From Myxococcales bacterium (GTDB taxonomy: Bacteria > Myxococcota_A > Polyangia > JAHFDS01), in assembly GCA_023248855.1 (NCBI GenBank), contig JAHFDS010000025.1, positions 1 to 35,471 on the forward strand: a stretch of DNA of 35,471 nucleotides, written 5' to 3'. Below, one piece after another: positions 7,793 to 13,857 of this stretch (position 1 is the first letter of the stretch; each line of letters starts with the position of its first letter). The notes below the pieces were generated by a model. The model did not search any database and had not been told where the DNA came from. It was given only the letters and a program-made list of their open reading frames with translations. A program made the position numbers and the translations under genes.

Positions 7793-8062
7793 CTACCCGG
7801 TCGCCACCTCGACCCGGGCGAACAGCGGCATGGTGTCGAGCTCGGTCCGGCGGCGACCGAGCTCGTCGAGCACCCCGAGCTCGTGGTCGAGCTCCTCGGC
7901 GACCATCTTGAGCTGCTCGTTGAACGCGGCGACGGCGTCCTTCTTCGACTCCTTGATCTGGGCGTGCTGCTTGACCTTCCTGCAGACGGCGTCCTTGCGG
8001 CGCGCGATCTCGGCGTCCGCGTCCTCGATGGTCCGGAGCTTGTGATAGTCGGGCTTGTCCAT
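7793..8062 (-). CDS. Small coiled-coil protein of unknown function
   Basis: 89 residues from ATG at 8062, with AAGGAG 6 nt upstream. It is almost entirely helical and charged (DYHKLRTIEDADAEIARRKD, then KVKQHAQIKESKKDAVAAF), with a long coiled coil to about residue 70. This loosely recalls phage Gam-type nuclease inhibitors but is much shorter and not a firm match. It converges on the alpha-CTD-like gene with an 18-bp gap. A weak copy of the recurrent element lies upstream at 8091-8110. Confidence 0.75.
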   Translation of the reverse strand: MDKPDYHKLRTIEDADAEIARRKDAVCRKVKQHAQIKESKKDAVAAFNEQLKMVAEELDHELGVLDELGRRRTELDTMPLFARVEVATG

Positions 8063-8085
8063 GCGGGTCTCCTTCCGGAGCCTGT

Positions 8086-8346
8086 TCAGGAGCAAGCGGG
8101 TCGGTCGATCTCTGGAGGTGCATCGGGTTCGTCCGCGCCGCGCCGGCGCACCTGGATGTCGATGCGATGGCCGGCATGATCGACCACGGGCACTAGGTGC
8201 CAGTGCGCGCGCAGGTACGACGCGAACTCCGGCTCGGCCAGCAGCCGCTCGAACGCGCGCGCGAGGAAGCGCTCGGCGGCGGAGGTCGCGTGCAGCTCCT
8301 GCCGTCGCTCGCGCCGCTCGAGCTTCCGCCGGTGCTTGCGGGTCAC
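8086..8346 (-). CDS. Small basic protein of unknown function
   Basis: 86 residues from GTG at 8346, overlapping the previous stop by 4 nt (GTGA). The N-terminus is very basic (MTRKHRRKLERRERRQEL), followed by an amphipathic helix with LARAFERLLAEPEF and an acidic/Pro tail. No family recognised. It is the last gene of the operon that begins with the Rad50-like ATPase or earlier. Confidence 0.7.
   Translation of the reverse strand: MTRKHRRKLERRERRQELHATSAAERFLARAFERLLAEPEFASYLRAHWHLVPVVDHAGHRIDIQVRRRGADEPDAPPEIDRPACS
8091..8110 (-). promoter_or_regulatory. Recurrent 20-bp promoter-like element, copy H (weak)
   Basis: Sense strand GATCGACCGACCCGCTTGCT, 28 nt upstream of the ATG at 8062 and inside the last codons of the preceding gene. 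It matches about three quarters of the consensus positions. It counts mainly because of its position. Confidence 0.35.
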
Positions 8347-8585
8347 GACGCTTCCTTCCAGTCGGGGAGCTCGCCCTCGAACTTGACCTCCTCGGCCTCG
8401 CCGGGGTGCGCGCCGGCGACCGCACGGAACAGCACCGCGCCCGCGTCGCGCACCTGCTTGAGGCTGTGCTCGTCCACCTCGATGTCCTCGCTGGCCAGGT
8501 AGTCGATGGCGGCCTGCTTCGAGCGAGCGAACACGAACAGGCGTTCCCTCGGGCAGCTCAGTTGATGTCCTGCGAATACGCGCAT
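8343..8585 (-). CDS. Small protein of unknown function
   Basis: 80 residues from ATG at 8585, 8 nt downstream of the Rad50-like stop and overlapping the next gene. It reads as a compact alpha/beta domain (LFVFARSKQAAIDYLASEDI, then AGAVLFRAVAGAHPGEAEEV). No family recognised. Operon position suggests a role linked to phage DNA metabolism. Confidence 0.7.
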   Translation of the reverse strand: MRVFAGHQLSCPRERLFVFARSKQAAIDYLASEDIEVDEHSLKQVRDAGAVLFRAVAGAHPGEAEEVKFEGELPDWKEAS

Positions 8586-8593
8586 GGCCTCCC

Positions 8594-10525
8594 TCAGCAG
8601 ATGGGTTGGATGACGGATGCGCCGCGCTCGGAGACGACGCGGAGCTCGTGGGCGAAGAGGTCTTTGAGGTGGTCCTGGTGGGTGACGACCAGGACCAGGT
8701 CCTTTTCGCGTGCCGCCTCGGAGAGCACGCGCACCGCCGCCTCCACGCCGGTGCGGTCGAGGCCCTCGAAGGCCTCGTCGTAGATCGCGATGGGGAGCGC
8801 CCGCGTGGCGCGACTGGCGACCAGGTCCTGGAGCGCCAGGTTGATGATGAGGTTCACCCGCTGGCGCTCCCCCCCGGACAGCAGGTTGTAGTTGTCGGCG
8901 CCGCTCCGGTGGAGCACGCGCACCGTGAAGCGATCCTCGAGCCCGTCGTCCTTCTCGACGGTGGTCGAGAACTGAACGGACAGCGTCCCCGCGGTGAGCA
9001 GGTCGGCATAGAAGCGCGCCCGCTCGTTCAGGAGCGGCAGGATCGAATCGAACAGGTACGACTTGAGGCCGCGTGGCCCAAAGCCGTGATCCCAGAAGCG
9101 CAACCGCTCGAGCTCCGCCCGCAGGCGGTCGAGGTCTCGCTCGACGTCGAGGAGCTCGCGCTGCCTGTCCGCGCGCTCGGTCTCAGCCTGCTCCGCCAGC
9201 GCCACGAACGCGTTCTCCTCCCGACTCGCGCTCTCGATCTGGGCGGCCAGCTCGCGCTCCTGGCGGCAGAGCGCGTCGCGCTCGCGCTCCCAGGCGGCGT
9301 GCTGGGCGAGCGCCAGCCGGCGGGCCTCGGCGTGGGCGCGCAGCTCGCCGACCTCGCGCTCCCTGTCCTTCCGGGTGGCCGTCCACGCCGCGCGCGCGTT
9401 CGAGCGCGTTGCCTGGATGCTCGCGTGCGACTGCCTGGCGTCGAGGGCGGCGCGGGCCTGCTCGGCGATCTCGTCCGTGAGGCGCTCGGCGTGGGCGGCG
9501 TGCGCCCGCTCCGAGATGGCCTGGGCGCACACCGGACAGGTGTCCCCGAGCCCCTGGAACCTCGCGAGCTCGCCTTGCAGCCGGCCGACCAGCGCACGCG
9601 CCGTCTCGCACCGCGCCTGTGCCAGGCTGCCTTGCTGCTCGAGCTCTCCATCACGCCGGCGAGCCTCCGCTTCGGCACGCTCGAGCGCGCGCGTCGCCGC
9701 ATCGAGCTGCGCCTCGGGAGGTTCCGGCGCGCTGCCCACGCGTGGCACCGCCGGCTCCCGCGCCGCGAGCGCCTCAGCCTCGGCGCAGAGCGCCTCCTTG
9801 CGGCGCTCGAGCCCCGCCACGCGAGATGCATGATCGCGGTGCCAGCTCTCCGCGCGCCCCTGGTACTCGGCGCGCTGGCGGTCGAGCCAGGCCGCCTGAT
9901 CGCGCAGCCCCTGGACCCGGAGCTCGGCCCTGCCGAGCGCGCTCTGGCTCGCCCGGAGGGCCTGCTTGGCGAGGTCGCGCGCGCGGGAGAGCGCCTCCAC
10001 GCCCAGGATCGAGTCGAGGAGCTGCTTCTTCTGCTCGTCCGAGAGCTCGGCGAAGCGTCCGCGCAGCGGGTGCTGGGTGTAGAGCACCGAGGTGGCGAAC
10101 GTCTCGAAGTCCATCCCGACCAGCTGGTCGATGCGCCTCTGGGTCTCAGCGCTGGAGCTCCCGCGCGCGTCCGAGCCGTCGATCGAGAAGAAGAGTGCGT
10201 CCTTGTGCCTGGAGTGCTTGCGATGCCGGACGATCTCGATCTCGCGGGCATCGCGGTCCGCGAAGACGAGGCGCACGCGGCAGTCCGCGCCGGCGGCGTG
10301 CCGCACGACGTCCTCGGCGCGATGCCTGGGTCGCGCCATCCGGCCGTAGAGCGCCCAGGCGATCCCATCGACCAGGCTGCTCTTGCCGGCGCCGTTGGAG
10401 TCGGCCGCGGCATCCGTGCCCCGGTGCTCGCCCGAGAGCAGCACGAGCCCGCGGAGCCCACGGAAGTCCACCCGGGCGTCCGCGAAGACCAGGAAGTTCT
10501 GCAGCTCGAGGCAGAGCGGCCTCAT
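8594..10525 (-). CDS. Rad50/SbcC/gp46-like recombination ATPase
   Basis: 643 residues from ATG at 10525. It has ABC/SMC-type architecture: Walker A NGAGKSS at 44-50 after a longer-than-usual lead (GTDAAADS), coiled coils from about 180, a zinc hook C330-P-V-C333 near the middle, a second coiled coil, the signature LLSGGERQRV near residue 550, Walker B AIYDEAFEGLD near 585 and a VVTHQDH switch. Length is typical of phage gp46-type proteins rather than cellular SbcC (about 1000). The usual Mre11/SbcD/gp47 nuclease partner is not adjacent. It would process DNA ends for phage recombination. A promoter-like element sits at 10541-10560. Confidence 0.9.
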   Translation of the reverse strand: MRPLCLELQNFLVFADARVDFRGLRGLVLLSGEHRGTDAAADSNGAGKSSLVDGIAWALYGRMARPRHRAEDVVRHAAGADCRVRLVFADRDAREIEIVRHRKHSRHKDALFFSIDGSDARGSSSAETQRRIDQLVGMDFETFATSVLYTQHPLRGRFAELSDEQKKQLLDSILGVEALSRARDLAKQALRASQSALGRAELRVQGLRDQAAWLDRQRAEYQGRAESWHRDHASRVAGLERRKEALCAEAEALAAREPAVPRVGSAPEPPEAQLDAATRALERAEAEARRRDGELEQQGSLAQARCETARALVGRLQGELARFQGLGDTCPVCAQAISERAHAAHAERLTDEIAEQARAALDARQSHASIQATRSNARAAWTATRKDREREVGELRAHAEARRLALAQHAAWERERDALCRQERELAAQIESASREENAFVALAEQAETERADRQRELLDVERDLDRLRAELERLRFWDHGFGPRGLKSYLFDSILPLLNERARFYADLLTAGTLSVQFSTTVEKDDGLEDRFTVRVLHRSGADNYNLLSGGERQRVNLIINLALQDLVASRATRALPIAIYDEAFEGLDRTGVEAAVRVLSEAAREKDLVLVVTHQDHLKDLFAHELRVVSERGASVIQPIC

Positions 10526-10534
10526 GACGGGTAT

Positions 10535-11047
10535 TCACGAGCGAGCGCGCCGGCCAATCGCCGGATCGCGGTAGGTGGCCAGGAGGTGGTCGAAGACGAA
10601 GACAAAGATGCCGAGGTTGCTGCTCATCTCGGCGTGGTGCTGGAAGTGCAGCTCCCGCAGCCGGCGAAAGCACCCGAAGCGCTCGAGCCAGAACCCGCGC
10701 ACGTGCATTCCGTCGTGGAGATAGTTGTTGAGCCACGCGAGCACCGCGAGCTCGATGACGACCAGGATGGCCGTGCCGAGCGGGAGCGTGATCAGGGCGG
10801 CCAGCACCAGCGCAACGAAGAACGGCGCAAAGAGGATCACCGCGCTCGCGCCCGGGGAGGGTGTCCGGTAGACGTCCGACAGCAGGTCTCCGGGCGGGTA
10901 CAGACGGCGATGGTGATCCATGTGCCCCTCGTACAGCGCGCCCGAGCCGGGCCAGTGCAGCAGGCGATGGACGAGGTATCCGGCGCCCTCGGCGAGGTAG
11001 AACCCGATGCAGAGCGCGGCCAGGGGATGGAGGGCATCGAGCGGCAT
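10535..11047 (-). CDS. Fatty acid hydroxylase/sterol desaturase-type membrane protein
   Basis: 170 residues from ATG at 11047; sequence upstream in the same frame is Arg-rich shadow coding. The di-iron histidine clusters are complete: H27-x3-H31, H42-x2-H45-H46, H111-x3-H115 and H134-x2-H137-H138. Two hydrophobic spans (about 66-106) separate the first two clusters from the last two, as in the family. Such enzymes hydroxylate or desaturate acyl chains or sterols at the membrane. Its end overlaps copy C of the recurrent element, so it is read upstream of the Rad50-like gene in the same leftward run. A lipid-modifying enzyme here would be an auxiliary metabolic gene; the substrate is unknown. 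Confidence 0.85.
   Translation of the reverse strand: MPLDALHPLAALCIGFYLAEGAGYLVHRLLHWPGSGALYEGHMDHHRRLYPPGDLLSDVYRTPSPGASAVILFAPFFVALVLAALITLPLGTAILVVIELAVLAWLNNYLHDGMHVRGFWLERFGCFRRLRELHFQHHAEMSSNLGIFVFVFDHLLATYRDPAIGRRARS
10541..10560 (-). promoter_or_regulatory. Recurrent 20-bp promoter-like element, copy C
   Basis: Sense strand CGATTGGCCGGCGCGCTCGC, the consensus form, ending 15 nt upstream of the Rad50-like ATG. It lies within the last codons of the hydroxylase gene, so it is an internal promoter candidate. Confidence 0.6.
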
Positions 11048-11063
11048 GCCCCTGGTTGTCGAG

Positions 11064-11306
11064 CTACCGAGTCGGACGATCTCCCAGGCCGAGCAGCTCC
11101 GGTACCGAGACGCCGAGGGCGTCGGCCATGCCCTGGACGATCCCGGTGTGGTAGTTCGCCGCGGGATCCTCGTCGAACTCCGGGTAGTCGTCCGCGTCGA
11201 AGAACGCGCCCTCGATCTCGGGTGGACCGCCCACCGACTCGGCGCGTTCGCGGAGCGCCTCGAGCGAGCGTGCCAGCGCCTCGCGCGCATGGCTGCTGAG
11301 CTTCAT
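11064..11306 (-). CDS. Small acidic protein of unknown function
   Basis: 80 residues from ATG at 11306, overlapping the stop of the upstream gene by 4 nt (ATGA). The N-terminal helix (REALARSLEALRERAESV) is followed by an Asp/Glu-rich loop (FFDADDYPEFDEDPAANYH) and a helix ending in VSVPELLGL. No family recognised. It sits 16 nt upstream of the hydroxylase start in the same operon. Confidence 0.7.
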   Translation of the reverse strand: MKLSSHAREALARSLEALRERAESVGGPPEIEGAFFDADDYPEFDEDPAANYHTGIVQGMADALGVSVPELLGLGDRPTR

Positions 11307-11509
11307 GGGGCCGCCGCCTCTTCCTCTTCGAGCCAGCGCTCCGGCGGTAGCTCGGCGTAGATCTCGCGCCGTTGCTCGGGCGTCAGACGCTCCCAGCAGG
11401 CATCGATGAGCGCCTCGAGATCCCCGACCTCGTGCTCGGGATCCCCGGCCTTGCCGTGGTTCTCCGCCGCGCGCAGCAGGTCTCCGAGCAGGTCCGCGTC
11501 GGGCATCAT
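11303..11509 (-). CDS. Small acidic helical protein of unknown function
   Basis: 68 residues from ATG at 11509; an ATG one codon later is equivalent. The start overlaps the upstream stop as ATGA and the end overlaps the next start, so the genes are coupled. The sequence is helical, with DLEALIDACWERLTPEQRRE and an acidic tail. No family recognised. Confidence 0.65.
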   Translation of the reverse strand: MMPDADLLGDLLRAAENHGKAGDPEHEVGDLEALIDACWERLTPEQRREIYAELPPERWLEEEEAAAP

Positions 11510-12252
11510 GCCGCCGCTCCCGTCTCCGCCGGGACCGTGCCGGCCGACGGCACGACGTCGAACGCGCTCGCCCACGGGAAGCGCCGCGCCACCTCGTCGG
11601 CGGCCGCGCGGACCGTGACCGAGTCGCGCGCCGCGGCCGCGTCGCCCTCGTGCTCCTTGATGCTCCTCGTCACCACACGGGCGGCCTCGCGCGCCGCCTC
11701 GTTCATCTCCTCGAGCCCCGCGCGCAGGCCGTCGTCGGCGACCAGGGTCTCGAGCCCCTTGCCATCGCGCAGCACGCGGCGGATCGCCTCGGCGTCGTGC
11801 GTGCCCGAAGCTTCGACGAGCCGCTCGCAGTAGCGGCGGATCTCCTTGCCGAGCGCCTCCTGCGCCCGGACATTCGAGTGCTCGATCGCGATCGGCACCA
11901 CCGTGTAGGAGACCTCACAGACCGAGAACGAGGCGTTGGCCTCGGCGATGAGCGCGTCGATCTCCTCGACGACCTCGCGCAGGCGCGCCTCCTCGGCCAC
12001 CGGACACACCAGACCCAGCACGGTCTTCGAGCACAGCTTGCGTAGCTTGGCCCGCGCTTGCTGATAGATGGCCTTCGCTCGCTGCGCCTCGGGCTTGTTC
12101 GCCACCACTCGGCGCGTCTTGAACTCCACCTCCTCGCGCTCGCCGACTTGATGCTCGGAGAGCACCTCGCGCTCGTAGTGCACGCCGAGGTCGGAGCTGG
12201 ACACCTCGCTCACGAGGATGATGTCCGAGAGGTCGATCTTCTGGGTCTCCAT
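11506..12252 (-). CDS. Helical protein of unknown function, first gene of leftward operon
   Basis: 248 residues from ATG at 12252, with GGGAGA about 10 nt upstream. The N-terminal 60 residues look like strands (KIDLSDIILVSEVSSSDLG). The remainder is mainly long charged helices (residues 65-230), with C86 and C94 bracketing a short hydrophobic turn. No family recognised. It heads the run of overlapping genes through the hydroxylase, and copy D of the recurrent element lies upstream. A DNA-metabolism or structural role cannot be separated from sequence alone. Confidence 0.75.
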   Translation of the reverse strand: METQKIDLSDIILVSEVSSSDLGVHYEREVLSEHQVGEREEVEFKTRRVVANKPEAQRAKAIYQQARAKLRKLCSKTVLGLVCPVAEEARLREVVEEIDALIAEANASFSVCEVSYTVVPIAIEHSNVRAQEALGKEIRRYCERLVEASGTHDAEAIRRVLRDGKGLETLVADDGLRAGLEEMNEAAREAARVVTRSIKEHEGDAAAARDSVTVRAAADEVARRFPWASAFDVVPSAGTVPAETGAAA

Positions 12253-12285
12253 GTTCGCCGGTCTCCCTTCGAGGCCTGTCGGGGA

Positions 12286-12305
12286 GCGAGCGGAGCGACC
12301 AATCG
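12286..12305 (-). promoter_or_regulatory. Recurrent 20-bp promoter-like element, copy D
   Basis: Sense strand CGATTGGTCGCTCCGCTCGC, ending 33 nt upstream of the ATG at 12252. It keeps CGATTGG and the GCTCGC end with changes in the middle. Confidence 0.5.
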
Positions 12306-12349
12306 CCTGCAGGGGAGTCTCTGAAGAATTACTTCTTGATTGGAGGCAA

Positions 12350-12745
12350 ACGGCTGCCTGCTGGTCTGGAGCCTCGACCGCTTCGGCCGCTCGATGGTGG
12401 GTAACCTCTCCGTGGTGCTCGAGCTCGACCGCCTGGGATCCAGGTGGTGAGCGTGCGCGAGCCGTGGCTCGACACCTCGGGGCCGGTGCGCTCGCTGCTG
12501 GTCGCGATCTTCTCCTGGGTCGCCGAGCGGGAGCGGACGCGCATCGTGGAGCGCACCAAGGCCGGGCTCGAGCGCGTCCGGCGCAAGGGCGTGCACGTGG
12601 GCCGGCCGCCAGCGCAGGTCGACCTGGTGCAGGCGTGGGCCCTGCGGGCGAGCGGCCTGTCCTTCCGCGAGACGGCGCGCGAGCTCGGCGTGGGCACGTC
12701 CACGCTGCACCGGCTCCTGCAGGCCGACGGAGCGCTGCGCGCAGG
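12350..12745 (+). pseudogene. Serine recombinase remnant (resolvase catalytic C-half plus HTH)
   Basis: The + strand encodes resolvase/invertase sequence in two frames. First LLVWSLDRFGRSMVGNLSVV to about 12440, then, after a one-base loss near GGATCCAG, IQVVSVREP onward in a second frame. The latter includes the E-helix region (ERERTRIVERTKAGLERVRR) and a C-terminal HTH (SFRETARELGVGTSTLHRLL). The N-terminus with the catalytic serine is missing; an in-frame stop lies just upstream. The gene cannot make a working enzyme unless the one-base loss is a sequencing error, and the missing start would remain. Confidence 0.8.
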
Positions 12746-12907
12746 GCGAAGGCCTTTCCGCAAGGGACCCCTTGCGGGGACGAGGGCGGGAGGTAGGCGG
12801 CCGTGGGCATCTCGGAGATCTCGAACAGCGGTTTCGGGAACACGCGCGGTGGGACTTTGGGAACGCGTCGCGGCTGGACACGACGAGCACGGCCCGCTGG
12901 GTACGGA

Positions 12908-12927
12908 CGATTGGCCCGGGCGCTCGG
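12908..12927 (+). promoter_or_regulatory. Recurrent 20-bp promoter-like element, copy E
   Basis: CGATTGGCCCGGGCGCTCGG on the + strand, ending 19 nt upstream of the ATG at 12947. It is a close match in the opposite orientation to copies C and D. A GGGAGGG ribosome site lies between it and the start. Confidence 0.55.
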
Positions 12928-12946
12928 ACCCGCGCGGGAGGGCGAC

Positions 12947-13190
12947 ATGTCCAAGATCCAGGTGGTGAACGCCGAGCCGAGGTGCGAGCCGGTCTACGGC
13001 TTCCGCTTCGACGAGGGCGGCGGGCTCGAGCCCGAGCGCGCGAGCAGGCCACGCTCGAGCTGATCCGGCGGCTGCGCGCCACCGGCTTCTCGGTACGCGA
13101 GATCCGCGTGTGGATCACGGAGGTGGGGCTTGCCGGCGCGCGGCGCGCGCTGGCACCTGCACGGTGGTGCGCATCCTGCGCTGCGCCGCG
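12947..13190 (+). pseudogene. Recombinase C-terminal-type fragment, frameshifted
   Basis: ATG at 12947 has a good ribosome site and opens a 38-codon frame that stops at 13063. Homology-like sequence continues past it in another frame. The run EPVYGFRFDEGGGLEPE, then EQATLELIRRLRATGFSVRE, then a displaced WHLHTVVRILR mirrors the region after the catalytic domain in serine recombinases (YGY motif, AE-type helix, HTH). At least two frame changes are needed to read it through, one near 13040 and one near 13150. It may once have been a short stand-alone HTH protein or part of the recombinase to its left. Confidence 0.55.
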
Positions 13191-13767
13191 GGCCGAGGGC
13201 TTGAAGGCAACACCCGAGGCCGCGAGGCGCCGCATGAGTCCGGCGAGCACGGGCAAGCGGGCGCGGGTGCCATCAGCGCGACCCAGGGACCCCATGTGTC
13301 CCTACTTTTTGAGCTTCGAGGCCGGCGCGGCCAGGTGGTCGAGAGGGGTCGGCGTCCTCGGAGGCGACGTACACGCCCCTTCCGACCGAGAAGTAGCGAC
13401 GCATCCAGTCGAGCGGGGGCGCACGAAAAGCGCCTCGCTGTACCGACGTCGTCCCAGATCGAGGAACCCCGACACCGCGGCGGAGCGCAAGCCAGCGCAC
13501 AAGAAAACGCTTGGACGTAAGAAAGTCGACAAGGTCACCCTGTTTCTCGTTGCCTCGATACCTGGCGCTGGGCTATGGGTCGCGCACGTGTACGGAGGAG
13601 ATTCAGTCCTGGACTTCGCTTGGGTGGCGCAATGACCCGCCATTGGCAGGGGTGGAACAGGTGGAACATCGAAAAAACCTGGGATGAACGCGCGGTGGAA
13701 CACCCCAAGGCACGTCACAGGAGCCCTGGCAACGTCTCAACTACCTGCATCCACGTGGCCATCGGCG
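13191..13767. other. Non-coding or degraded stretch before the Rhs promoter
   Basis: No convincing gene in either strand. Short open frames here have no recognisable protein pattern and no ribosome sites. The stretch around 13500-13740 is less GC-rich than its neighbours and contains three close GGTGGAAC copies (about 13650-13705). It probably holds decayed sequence and the upstream activator region expected for a sigma-54 promoter. Confidence 0.4.
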
Positions 13768-13783
13768 TGGCACTCCGATTGCT
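13768..13783 (+). promoter_or_regulatory. Sigma-54 (RpoN) -24/-12 promoter of the Rhs gene
   Basis: TGGCACTCCGATTGCT matches the sigma-54 consensus TGGCACG-N4-TTGCT at every position but one. The GG and GC dinucleotides are exactly 10 bases apart. It lies 74 nt upstream of the Rhs ATG at 13858, leaving a leader of about 60 nt with GGAG 9 nt before the start. Sigma-54 promoters need an enhancer-binding ATPase; its site was not identified. Confidence 0.75.
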
Positions 13784-13857
13784 GAAGAGCTGAACCACAC
13801 CACTCGCGATCTGGCTGTTCACCCGCCACCAACCTGTTCCCCCTGGAGCCTGAGCCG

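Noticed and set aside
10541-10560. Reading the recurrent 20-bp element as a sigma-54 promoter
   Set aside because: It has TTGG and a later GC, but the GG-to-GC distance is 11 bases in the consensus copies, one too many, and the TTGC part is absent.
8606-11299. An 897-codon + strand open frame
   Set aside because: It is antisense to the Rad50-like and hydroxylase genes, which carry complete conserved motifs; the frame has no recognisable pattern.
13273-13500. A 75-codon minus-strand frame with a somewhat protein-like stretch (DWMRRYFSVGRGVYVASEDA)
   Set aside because: No ribosome site, no recognisable family, and it lies in a degraded region between the recombinase scraps and the Rhs promoter.
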